From contig CM042697.1 in assembly GCA_023614405.1 (NCBI GenBank), forward strand, positions 190,773,189-190,837,188: a DNA stretch of 64,000 nt. The letters run 5' to 3'. The translations under genes and the position numbers were made by a program. This stretch comes from Avena insularis. Taxonomy: Eukaryota; Streptophyta; Magnoliopsida; Poales; Poaceae. Below are positions 37,501-49,102 of the stretch, piece by piece (the first letter of the stretch is position 1; the number at the start of each line of letters is the position of its first letter). The notes under the pieces were generated by a model. It was given only the letters and a program-made list of their open reading frames with translations, was not told where the DNA came from and did no database searches.

Positions 37501-38544
37501 CAGATGAATTATGGTGATGAAAATGTTGAGGGATGAGCCTTAGCCCTTTATAAAACTGATGGTTGTCTGGATGTAATACCATTCCAATTTTACCTTACAA
37601 CCACAATACCCGAGAATTGGGTAGGGCTTGACTGGAAACTTATATACCTTAGTATTAGTTCCCTCACGGCCAAGGTCTGAGCTGAGGCTACCTTTTGAAG
37701 ATTGTCCACCTGTGCAGTACCCAAGATGACAGTTGGTCAAGGTTGGGAGGCCAAACTCACAGGAGAGGTGCTTATACTAGGGCGTGTAATTGAAAGGTTA
37801 GGATTGATTATCCGCATACTGAGTATGGTGAATTCAGGATTTGTTCCTGACAGATGTATCGAATGTTGTGGTGAAAGTGTATAATCTCTGCAGAGTGTCA
37901 AACTATTTGAATAGCCGCGTCCGCGGTTATGGACAGTTGGAGTGGCCATACTGTTCCCCCGTCAGATGTTTTCAAAATGACTTATGAAATGAATTGAGAC
38001 TTGACTTGACCACAACAGAGTTGTGATATGAAATACAAGTTCCCACTTAGGTGTTATAAAATTTCAAATAGCATTCTTTGCTTCTGAACTTAGTAGATGT
38101 AAATCTGGCGTTTTGCAAAACAACCCTAGAACTTAGTGTCCTATTACAAAAACCCCTTTCACTTGTTAGTATTAGTTTGCGAGTACTTAAAGAGTACTCA
38201 TGTCTTTGTACCTGGCTATTCCCGTGGCCAGACTATGAAGAAGAGTACCTGGAGGATGGACCCTAGGAAGGTTACGACAACTAGGATCATCTCCCATCGT
38301 CAGTATTGCCTGTGACCCCGAAGATGGAGTTTCACCTATGCTACCATTATTATTACATATTCCGCTGCTTGAATTGTATTAAGAACTGGATCATGAGATC
38401 CTTATTTGTGTAAGACCGTATGTATGGTTTGTAATGGATGATGTACTGTGCTATCCAAATCTGTTATGTCTCGAAAAAAGGTTATCCTGGGATTCCGATG
38501 TATGGCATAACAGGCATCTGGGATTAAAAATCCAGGTGTTGACA
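34507..38544 (+). repeat. 5' LTR of element C (4038 bp)
   Basis: TGTAACATCCC...GGTGTTGACA, with a TATAAATA box at 35776-35783. The primer binding site follows after 3 bp. The GC-rich part (35250-36050) shows several overlapping frames on both strands, but none begins with a convincing ATG and none is conserved as protein. Confidence 0.9.
35776..35783 (+). promoter_or_regulatory. TATA box of element C 5' LTR
   Basis: TATAAATAGAGG, conserved with LTR-a and LTR-b; the 3' LTR copy is at 45659-45666. Confidence 0.6.
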
Positions 38545-38547
38545 AGT

Positions 38548-38560
38548 TGGTATCAGAGCC
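38548..38560 (+). promoter_or_regulatory. Primer binding site of element C
   Basis: TGGTATCAGAGCC, the standard match to the 3' end of initiator methionine tRNA, 3 bp after the LTR terminus. Confidence 0.88.
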
Positions 38561-38775
38561 ATCCTGACCATAGGACACCCTAGTTAGACTGGACATTTGG
38601 AATCAAAAACTTAGTTTCATAACCAAAGAAAGAAAATATTTACAAAAACTTATTCCCATTCTTATCACTTTGATTCTTTCATGAAAATTCATGTTCCTAA
38701 AAAACTCTTGCAAAATACATAAAAATTGACACACTTGATCACTCTCCTAACTTACTCATCCTATATTCTTAATAT

Positions 38776-39581
38776 ATGGACGTGAAGTATAGCAAGTGTT
38801 TTATCAGTTGGGAAATGGAGGCGACCTTATCTTTGAGAGGGATTTGGACCAGCTTTCGTAACTTCTGGAGCGTCCTCACCTCGAGTTCTTCGGAGCTCAG
38901 CTCAATGATCAAGGAGGAGAAGATCTGCAGTGGCTAATTGTTGCAAGTCTCCGAGGAAAGATTGAACCCCCCACTGCCGAGGGAATTCAGTTTACCTTAA
39001 GAGAGAACAACTGGCTCGATGGACTTGCTAGGGCCATGCAGGAAGCTCTTGCCCGTCTGTGTGGGCAGAGTATCAACCAGATCAAAGGTACCCGCTTTGA
39101 GTTTTGCCCAAGGCGTGATGCTAATGGATAACCACTGGAAGCCCCATACCACCACGAACTGAAGACCCAATTGGACCACCTTAGCTTCATGATGTACGAT
39201 CGTCAGCAGGAGTTGGATAATTGTCGTGACTACTCCAACCACAAATCCGCCATCATCAAGACGAAGGATCAGACCATCACCATGTTAGCAAAGGATCGCA
39301 AGTCTCGCCGCCATCAGCTCGACAAGAAGGAGTGCATCATTGCCCGTCTTCGCCACCGTATCTCGTCTTTGGAGGAAACCATCCATGAGAGAGACATGCA
39401 GTTGGAAGAAAGGGAGAATGCCGGAGAGGATCTTCGTGGAGACCCCTACTCCTATATCAGCGATGATGATGATTTTCTGGAGGATCAGGCTATGGATTTC
39501 TTCACCGATGAGGATGATTACGCCTTCATCGATGACGATGAGGATGATGAGGATGATGACTACACCGACTCCAAGGAGTAG
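38776..39581 (+). pseudogene. Extra ORF upstream of gag in element C
   Basis: ATG 38776 gives MDVKYSK and then a one-base insertion relative to B shifts the frame. The expected frame recovers downstream (EGIQFTLRENNWLDGLARAM, FEFCPRRDA) and a stop (TAA) follows at about 39128. From 39171 the frame is open to TAG at 39579, with MMYDRQQELDNCRDYSNH, a coiled-coil-like charged stretch and the Asp-rich tail (FIDDDEDDEDDDYTD). Presence in all three copies of the family argues for a real gene of the element. Confidence 0.7.
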
Positions 39582-39812
39582 TAGCACTTAAGCACTAGCG
39601 TAGTGAGTAGTATTTGGTCCCACTGTATCGTAGTTCCAGAATGGTTCTTAAAACCATCTGTTTTCTTGTTTTGTGGTGTGTGTTTGTATCATGTGCTATG
39701 AATGAATGAAAAGCAAGTTGAGAGAAAAATCTGAGTCAAACTTTAAAAACTTTTCAAAATCCCAAAACCTTAGAAATTTACCTCTTTTCTCATGATCTAT
39801 CTCAATCTTCAG

Positions 39813-42800
39813 ATGCCACGCAGAGGAAGTGGTTCATCCCCGGACCCGATGTTGCAGATCCTGCAAATGTTGGTTTCTGACCGTGAAGCTGAAAGGACCG
39901 AATGTCAAGCCAATTTAGCTACCCTTCAATAGATAGCCCAGCTAGCCCACAACAATCAAGGCCACGGAAACCAGGACAACCATGGATCTAAGCTCAAGAA
40001 CTTCCAGAATACCAACCCGCCGGTTTTCACTAAGTCGGAAGAGCCCCTAGATGCCGACGATTGGCTATAGACCATGGAAAACAACCTAGAAGTCGCCGGA
40101 GTGGAAGCTAACGAGAAAGTTCTGTTCGCCACCCACTATCTAGCCAGAGATGCCATGGCATGGTGGAACAGTGTTCGTGCAATGACCGGAGGACAACTGA
40201 TTGTCTGGGAGGAATTCAAAGTCAAGTTTCAGCAGAACCCATGTGCCACCAGGTTTGGTCAAGAGGATGAGAGACGAGTTCAGAGAACTGAATCAAGGAA
40301 GTATGACCGTAGTGGAATACTGTGACAAATTCTTGTCATTAGCTAGGTATGCCCCGGAAGAGATCGACACCGAAGCCAATAAGAAAGAAAGATTCTTGAA
40401 TGGTCTGCACGATGAGATGCAGTCTGTGTTAGTCAATATCCCCTTTGCTGATATTGAAGCCCTTGTCGAGTCTGCCATCCAGACGGAAGGAAAGATCAAC
40501 CAAGCCAATGAGAACCGTAAGCGTCGCATGATGCATCAGCCAGGAACCCATCAGACCCCAAATTATTGCCCTAACCCATCTCCAGGATTTGCCCCGAGAA
40601 CCAATAGACCCCCGATGAACAGTCCGACCTATCCCAACCATGGAAAACCTAGGCCCGGAGGAAATCACAACAACCCCAGCAACTCTAGCAATTTCAACCG
40701 TGCCCCACCCAAGTTCAACAACAATAATGCTACGCAAACACCAACACTGCCCCGAGGACTGGAAGCAACGTTGTGCCTATTGCAACAAAGGACAAGTCGC
40801 AAGTGACTTGTTATGACTGTGGAAATAAGGGTCACTACTCCAACAAGTGCCCCAACAATAAGAATGCCGCAGCCCCCAATACCAATGCCCCAGCTCAGCA
40901 ACAGCGTCGTGTTCAGCCAGGAAGAAGGTTTGCCCCAGGGAATTCACTCAACCGCAACGGCCGTCTTTTTCTCATGCATGCTGAAGAAGCTCAGGAAGCG
41001 CCAGACATCGTGCTGGGTATGTTTTCAGTTAATTCAGTACTTGCTCGAGTGTTGTTTGATTCTGGTGCATCGCACTCATTTGTCACCGAAGAATTTGCAT
41101 GCACTAGTAAAATTCAACCAACCAAACTGAAGCATGTTATGATCGTTCAAATTCCCGGATCAACCACCAAGGCTAGGCAAATTTGTAAAGCGTCCCTATC
41201 CGAATCCATGGCATAGATTTTTATGCTAACCTGATAGTACTTGGAACTAAAGGTTTGGAAGTAGTACTAGGAATGGATTGGATGTCCAAACATAAAGGAT
41301 TGATTGACTGTGCCAAGAAATCCATAACCATGACCAGTACAGCCGGAATATCAGTCGAGCATATATCTGAAACTTTACCTCGTCAATTCAAGTGCAACAA
41401 GAGTATAGCCCAACCTACCATTGACCAAGTCCGGATAGTCTGTGAATACCCCGATGTGTTTCCAGATGTTTTTCCCGGTATGCCCCCAGATCGGGATATC
41501 GAGTTTATCATCGAACTGATCCCCGGAACAGGACCCATAACCCAGAGACCCAATAGTATGAACCCGTCGGAACTAGCAGAACTGAAGAAGCAACTGGATG
41601 CCATGCTGGAAATTGGATTGATTCAACCAAGTGCGTCACCATGGAGATCACCTATTTTGTTTGTGGACAAGAAAGATGGAGGTAACCGTTTGTGTACGGA
41701 TTATCGGAAGTTGAATGATGTCACCATCAAGAACAAGTACCCCTTGCCCAAGATAGAAGATTTGTTTGATCAGTTGACCGGTGCCAAAGTGTTTTCTAAG
41801 ATTGATCTTAGAACTGGTTATCATCAACTCAAAATTCGTGCAGAGGACATTCCAAAGACTGCCTTTACCACCAGATATGGATTATACGAGTATACCATTA
41901 TGTCCTTTGGATTAACCAATGCCCCCGCTTATTTCATGAATCTCATGAATAAGATTTTTATGGACTTCCTGGATAAGTTTGTCGTTGTTTTCATCGATGA
42001 CATTCTGATTTATTCCAAATCGGAAGAAGAACATGAGCTACACCTAAGGACCATTCTTGGAACCCTTAGAGAGCATCAACTGTATGCCAAGTTTATCAAA
42101 TGTGAATTCTGGATACAGGAGGTAGGATTCCTCGGTCACATTGTATCAGCCGGAGGAATTGCTGTTGATCCTGCAAAGGTGAAAGATGTCGAAGATTGGG
42201 AAGCCCCAACCACCCAAACCCAAGATCGTGCATTTCTCGGATTGGCGGGATACTACCGCAAGTTCGTAGAAGGATTCTTGAGTATCGCGAGACCCATGAC
42301 CCAATTGCTAAAGAAGGACAAGAAGTTTGAATGGACCGACAAATGTGAAGCGAGTTTTCAAGAACTCAAGAAGAGATTGATTTCGGCCCCAATCTTAATC
42401 ATGCCGGATATCACGAAGCCCTTCGACGTGTATTATGACGCATCCAAGATCGGTCTCAGATGTGTGCTAATGCAAGAATGCAAAGTTATATCTTATCTAT
42501 CTCGACAACTTAAACAACATGAGCAAAATTACCCAACCCATGACCTCGAACTCGCAGCCGTAGTTCTAGCCCTGAAGACATGGAGGCATTACCTGATGGG
42601 AAATCGTTGGAGATTTATTCGGATCACAAGAGAGCCTAAAGTATATATTCACTCAGAAGGAGCTGAATATGAGACAAATAAGATGGATTGAGTTAATGAG
42701 GGATGACGATCTAGAAATTCACTATCACCCTGGTAAAGCCAACGTGGTAGCAGATGCCCTTAGCAGATTGCCGTGCCGCTTGAACTCCATGATTTTGAAG

Positions 42801-44331
42801 GAGCAACCAAGTTTGTACAAAGAGATGGAAGATTTTCGAATGGAATTAGTGAGTGAAGGATTTTTGGCTAGCATAGAACTTCAACCCACTTTGATCAGCC
42901 AGATCAAATAGGCGCAGAAAGGAAATGCTAGTATTGACGGAATCAAGCGTCGTATCGGTACATGCAAAGTACCCGGATTCACCGAAGACGAAGAAGGAGT
43001 TCTGTGGTACAAAGGACGCCTTTGTGTACCCGCAGATTCTGAGTTGAAAGAAGTTATTCTCAAGGAAGCTCATGATACTCTTTATTCTATCCACCCCAGA
43101 GGAACTAAGATGTATCAAGATTTGAAAGAGAAATTTGGTGGCATAAATGAAGAGATAAATCGGAAGCTATATCACCAAGTGTGATATATGTCCGCGAGTC
43201 AAGGCAGGACATCAAAGACCCGCTGGATTGTTGCAACCCTTGCAGTTCCGGAATGGAAATGGGATTCCGTTGGAATGGACTTTATCACCGGATTGCCTAC
43301 TTCTAGTAGGGGAAATGACTCTATCTGGGTCATAGTAGACAGATTGTTCAAAGTCGCCCATTTATTACCCGTCAAGACCACATATCAGAGTTCGAAGCTA
43401 GCGGAGTTATACATCGCTAGAATCGTTAGTTTGCATGGAGTCCCCAAGAACATCGTATCTGATCGAGGAACTAAATTTACCTCGAGATTCTAGAAGAAAG
43501 TTCAAGAAGGTTTAGGAACCCGCCTAGATTTCAGTACCGCGTATCACCCTCAGACCGATGGACAAACGGAGCGAGTAAATCAAATACTCGAAGATATGCT
43601 GAGAGCATGTGTGTTAGAATATGGATCTAAGTGGGAAGACTGTCTGCCGTTCGCAGAATTTTCGTACAACAATAATTATCAAGCTAGTTTGCAAATGGCC
43701 CCATTTGAATTCATTTATGGAAGGAAGTGTCGCACCCCTTTGAACTGGTCGGAAGTAGGAGAGAGTCAGATTTTTGGACCCGATATCCTACGAGAAGCGG
43801 AAGAGAAGGTTCACAAGATTCGTGAGCACCTCAAGACAGCCCAGTCCAGAGAGAAGAGTTATGCCGACAAGAGACGTCGAGACCTCGCCTTCAACATAGG
43901 AGATTTTGTATATCTGAAAGTGTCGCCATTGAAGGGAATGCAGCGTTTCCAACTGAAAGGAAAGTTAGCCCCCAGATATATCGGACCCTTCAAAATTCTG
44001 AACTGTCAAGGAGAAGTGTCGTATCAATTGGAACTACCCGAAGAGATGTCAGCCGTGCACAATGTGTTCCATATCTTATTACTTCACAAGTGTCTCGAAG
44101 TCCCAAGAAGACGGAAGTGTTCAAGAATATTGATCACCAGACCATAGAGATCAACGATGACCTGACCTATCCTGAAGTACCCATCCGTATTTTGGAAGAA
44201 GCCTTCAGAACTACCCGAACCCGAAGCATCAAGTTCTCAAGATTCAGTGGAGCAACCACACAGAAGAGGAAGCTACCTGGGAGCACGAAGATCACATCAG
44301 GACGGAGTTTCCCGATCTCTTCAAATCCTAG
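39813..44331 (+). pseudogene. Chromovirus gag-pol polyprotein, element C (Tekay-type)
   Basis: ATG 39813 starts MPRRGSGSSPDPMLQILQML, with a stop near 39930. The gag has MAWWNSVRAMTGG and a CYDCGNKGHYSNKC knuckle (about 40810-40850). The protease has FDSGASHSFVTEE (41050-41090). A one-base deletion near 41186 separates it from a 478-codon RT-RNase H frame (41255-42691) with [22 protein letters not shown] and GNRW. The integrase (42669-44147) has GMDFITGLP, SDRGTKFTSRF followed by a stop, and HPQTDGQTERVNQ. The chromodomain-type end (LKIQWSNHTEEE) finishes at TAG 44329-44331. It is the best-preserved pol in the window but still has stops and shifts. Confidence 0.9.
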
Positions 44332-44376
44332 GTAATCTTATCGTCCTTTTTGAAATCTCGGGACGAGATTTTGTTT

Positions 44377-44390
44377 AAGGGGGGAAGGTT
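44377..44390 (+). promoter_or_regulatory. Polypurine tract of element C
   Basis: AAGGGGGGAAGGTT directly abuts the 3' LTR start at 44391. Confidence 0.8.
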
Positions 44391-46333
44391 TGTAACATCC
44401 CAAAAATATTAAACTAGAATCATCAAACTCTAATCTTCAAAATTAGGGTTAAAAAAAATTTTCTAAATAAAAATATGAAAGCATGCATGTGTGTATGCAT
44501 CCCATTTTGAATTCTTTTGAATTGCCTTGTTTATGTGTTTCTTTGCTTGTAAAAGGATTCTTAGGTGAAATAAACATCATCTAAACAATTACCAAACTTT
44601 TACCAAAGACAAATAAATCAAAACAAACAAAATGAGTGAATGGTCATTTTGACCAATTTAACTCCCATGCCTACTTTGGTTGTCTCAAACTTTCAGAACT
44701 TAACAGAAACTTGTTTGGATCTTTGCACCCCTTGATAGTACTCATAACAAAGTATCAAGGCCCACTTTGTGATCATCCAGAAACATTCAAATGCATAGTT
44801 TAAAGGATAGTTTAAAATTGAATCTTTATCATATGGGAAGATCCCACTTTTTCAAAAACCACTCAAACAAGCTCAACTTTCAAAACCCAAGCATCTGCAG
44901 ACTCACCAGCACCAACCTAGCACACCCACCAAAAATCTTTTCAAAATTCAAAACTTGAATTCTTGCGGCCATTTCATCAAACACCTTGCAGATACAAATC
45001 AAACAAAATCTAAACACTATTTGTAGCAGTGATTTGACCTAACTTGTTCCCTCTCTGGACACCACTAGCCTTAGTAGATCATCTAACAACCTAAAGTAAT
45101 CTCTAGCACTACTGTAAGCTAGCCATTGTCATCAATGGTCAGCAGGCCGAGTGCACCCTTGCCACCCACATGTCGACAGCGAGCTAGGAGAAGCACCCAG
45201 CCTAGCCAACATGTATGGGAGCAAGCTAAGACCCCACCGCCACTCCCTGTCCAGCGCTCGAACCTTGCTAGCCCCTGGACCACACGCACAGACCATGCCA
45301 AACTCGCCAACAACCATGCCGAGAGCGCGCTCCGTGTTCCACGCTCGATAGACGCCCACACACCGTGCACCGCCCTTGCCGCGTGCATACGTGATCACCA
45401 TCGTCCCAGCAACCCCGTAGACATGCTCGTTCGCCGCCGTGTGGACCATGCACGCTGTACGCCAAAAAAACTTCCGTCGGGCACGCGCAGAGCACCGCCG
45501 CGTTCTGACCAATTCGCAACGCCCCACGCCTCTTCACCACGCCGTTGAGCTTCGCCAGGGAGCACAGCACCGCCCCCCTACCGTCGCCCACGATGATAGC
45601 CCTCTGTGTCGTCGACCACAACGAGCTCACCTTGCGCCCGTTGGTCCCCTCTCACCACTATAAATAGAGGCCACCCCAGCCGAATTGAGCACACCATCTC
45701 ACTCCCCTCTCACCCAGAACCACCCCGCCTCAGTCCCGAAGCAAGGCGAGCAGCGCTTCGCCGGAATTTCACCGGAGCAGGCCGCCTCTGGAGAAGAAGG
45801 GAGTCAGCGATTGGAGCCGCCCCAGGAGAAGCTCCCAGTACCAGGAGGTTCGCCGTCGTCGACTTCGTCGTTTGCCCACCTCGCCGACCCTCGCCTGAGC
45901 CCCGGTGAGCCCCCGACGACCCCCACCTTCCGCGTTAGGTTTCTGTCTTGCTGGCGCTGCCCGACGTGGACGATGAACCAAAGCCGTTAGATTAGAACAA
46001 GATCCCACGGTTCACATTGCCCTGTACCGCTTCGCACCCCCTCGTCTCACTGACGCGTGTGGACAGCAACTTAACCAGCCCGCATAAGCGTTGTGCTTAG
46101 CAGGCCGGCCCAGTATCGTTTCCCGCGTAGCCCAGTCGTTTGAATTTAACTTTTTTCCATTTTAATTCAAACACAGTTCTGTACCTAGTTTCAAAAATCA
46201 ACCTAGATCGATTCAGTGAACCAAATTGAATGAAACCAATTTCGTTAGAAAGGTAGAAAGGTCTTGAAATGCTGAATCCAAGCTCGTTGGAATTAAATCA
46301 TTTGGATATGTAGATCACCCTTCGTAAAAATAA

Positions 46334-47618
46334 GAGCTATATACACATTTAGTCCTACATCTTGCATCGCCCGAGCGTTTTAGTCCTACATCTTGCAAAG
46401 TGAGCAATAATAATCCCAGAACTTGCATTCCTGAAGCATTTTAGTCCAATTTAATTAAATTTCAATAAGTTTGATTAAATTCGTCCAGCTATGGCGTTAG
46501 AATTTTTTCAAAATAAACCCTCTATCTTTTTTCTATGGCATTTGTGTCCATGGTACGAAATGAAAGATGGACCCATTCGTCAGTAGACTGTAGATAAAAT
46601 AGTTAAAACTATAAGCAAGTATTGGGATTTGACCCTAGTACCTTCCTGTGCCTACTCAACCGCACAAACCACTATGCCAACCGATGCTATATGATACATT
46701 TGAGAACGTAGTTTATTTATATAGTATAAAAGCACACACGTACGTAAAAATAATTGTATCAACCGTCAACATAATCTTAAGCATCGTCTATATCCAATCA
46801 TCTTGTCATGTGGAGGCCTTTATTTCAAGCGTTTCAAAAATACAATTTAAAGTATAAAAACACCTTCAAAATATATGTATATGTGGGCAATGATGCAAGC
46901 TTTTCCTATGTAGCCTAGAACATAATTTATTTTGGATTAAAAATTTGCATTTTTTTATTTTTTCACAACTGTAGAATACGTATTTTTGAATTTCTAAAAT
47001 AAAAGCTTACATGTAGCCTAGGTGTATAAACTCAATCGAGCTTCATTTTCTTACGTCTGTGTTATTCTTTTTGTATTTTATGTCCGTGTGAGCCGTCTAG
47101 AACTAGCTAGCGTGACTAAGCCATTTAGAGCTAACTAGTATGATTGAAAGCTAAGGTTTTCTTCATGTGCTTCACGTCCGTGACAGTGTGTACGTGAGTT
47201 AGGGCTCATCGGTCTCAAAATAATGAATAATAGACTACCTCTCTTCAATTTATCATGATTTCTTGTGTGCTTTAGTGGAAAGCATGATTCTTTAGAAGAG
47301 CACGTTCAAATCCCCCACTCCACATAAAGATTTTCTTATTTGTACAACTACTAACAGGTGGGGCCTTCCTATCAGGCCGTAACAAGGGTCACAAGTGGCG
47401 GAGAAAAATATGCAGGGGTCATTTGCAAAAACTACAATGCCACATGTCAGTTCTAGAATGAGTGTGAACACATTCGGTCAAAATCATAGAAATTCGATCA
47501 AAATAGACTAAAATGCTCTTGGGTTGCAAGTTGTGGGACTAATCTTGCTTACTTTACAAGATGTGGGACTAAAACGCTCTAAGGGTGCAAGTTGTGGGAC
47601 TAAAAATGTATATACCTC
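46334..47618. mobile_element. Non-autonomous Mutator-like element with long terminal inverted repeats
   Basis: The left end GAGCTATATACACATTTAGT and the right end, read inward, GAGGTATATACATTTTTAGT open inverted repeats. These continue for roughly 100 bp as a TTTAGTCC(C/T)ACA-CTTGCA motif repeated about three times per arm. The flanks are TAAAAATAA (46325-46333) and TAAAAATTA (47619-47627), a 9-bp duplication with one mismatch. The uninterrupted site is visible as a single copy near 36434-36442 in the 5' LTR. There is no transposase frame. Long TIRs and a 9-bp duplication point to the Mutator superfamily. Confidence 0.8.
46622..46690 (-). ncRNA. tRNA-like sequence (possible SINE head) inside the MULE
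   Basis: On the minus strand an A-box-like TGGCATAGTGG (46669-46679) is followed after 33 bases by a B-box-like GGGTCAAATCCC (46624-46635). This spacing and order match the internal RNA polymerase III promoter of tRNAs and tRNA-derived SINEs. The B box deviates from GGTTCGANTCC, and I cannot fold a complete cloverleaf with confidence. It may be a SINE remnant or captured tRNA-derived sequence. Confidence 0.4.
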
Positions 47619-49102
47619 TAAAAATTACAAGGCAGAACCTTTTCTGCATTCAAACATTTTTCAAATTTAAACCATAAAAGCTTTTGAGTTGATTACAACT
47701 CTCAAAAAAATCATATTTGATCATACCTTTCAGAATATATAAAAACATTTGGATTTACTTACAGAAATATTGTTCAAGTAATAAAAGAATGCCACATAGG
47801 CATTTCTAGTCACTTTATTTAATTAAAATAAAAGGGTAAAACCTTATTAAATTATGACACCACTTTAAATCACATTCCCATGGACTAAAATATGTGGTGA
47901 TGACATGTGTCAACATGATCCCATGGTTGGTTTGGAGAATATTAAATCTTAAGTAGTTTTTCAATGAGTAGAAATTACTATTCTAAAAATAAAAGGAATT
48001 AAACCAAGCTTTAATCTTGTAATGTTAGTGATGATGCTAGATCATCTATAGGACTTTTTGTGTGATGATTGTAAGTAGTTAAGTATTGTTTGGTGATTGT
48101 GTACCTCATATTTATTCATAGACGCTAGTACCGACCAAGGATACGAGGAGGAAGGAGGATACTACAAAGAAGAAGCCGAGGAGAACTTCAACCACTGCTC
48201 TGCACAAGGCAAGCCTAATACTACCAGTTGATTGAGCAGGCCTTACGAATCAAGTTGACCTATGCAAGCTAATACTTTCTTGTTACCATGTCAACTATAT
48301 GCCTTAAGCATATATGATCATAACCACTTGATAAACCAATCCTAGTTTTACTTACAAGCTTTATACTTTATTTCTTTATCAAAGCTATTACTTAGAGTTT
48401 ACTTAAGTGAATGGTAGATGCTAGAAAGATAATTGAAGGTTGCATAAAGAGCATAAAATTTGGCCTAAGCTAGATAATCTTTATGTCATCCTAAGGCAAG
48501 AGATTGAACTTAGTTAAACTCCACTAGTTTACCACCCCTCCTTAGTACTTACCCCCACTTGTAGATGCTAGTGCTAAGCATAAAACCTCATCAACATTAG
48601 ATGGGAATACTTGGTGGAAAAATGGTTATGAAAACCTTGGAATGATGGATCATTCTATCGAGATGTTTTGGACATGTTTTTCCGAACACCAGATGAATTA
48701 TGGTGATGAAAATGTTGAGGCATGAGCCTTAGCCCTTTATAAAACTGATGGTTGTCTGGATGCGATACCATTCCAATTTTACCGTACAACCACAATACCC
48801 GAGAATTGGGTAGGGCTTGACTGGAAACTTATATACCTTAGTGTAGTTCCCTCACGGCCAAGGTCTGAGCTGAGGCTACCTTGTGAAGATTGTCCACCTG
48901 TGCAGTACCCAAGATGACAGTTGGTCATGGTTGGGAGGCCAAACTCGCAGGAGAGGTGCTTATACGAGGGCGTGTAATTGAAAGGTTAGGATTGATTATC
49001 CGCATACTGAGTATGGTGAATTCAGGATTTGTTCCTGACGGATGTATCGAATGTTGTGGTGAAAGTGTACAATCTCTGCAGAGTGTCAAACTATTCGAAT
49101 AG

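Larger units (their letters stand above)
34507..49102 (+). mobile_element. Chromovirus element C, inserted into LTR-c in opposite orientation
   Basis: The 5' LTR is 34507-38544, the internal region 38545-44390 and the 3' LTR 44391-49102, which contains a MULE insertion and lacks its last ~630 bp. C is homologous throughout to A and B but visibly more diverged, so it belongs to a sister subfamily. Its right end was lost in the deletion joining it to LTR-c at 49102/49103, so no target duplication can be read. Confidence 0.88.
44391..49102 (+). repeat. 3' LTR of element C, with a MULE inside and a truncated end
   Basis: It is homologous to 34507-37912 of the 5' LTR, apart from the 46334-47618 insertion. 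It stops at CTATTCGAATAG (49102), about 630 bp before the expected GTTGACA end, and joins minus-strand LTR-c sequence. Confidence 0.88.
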
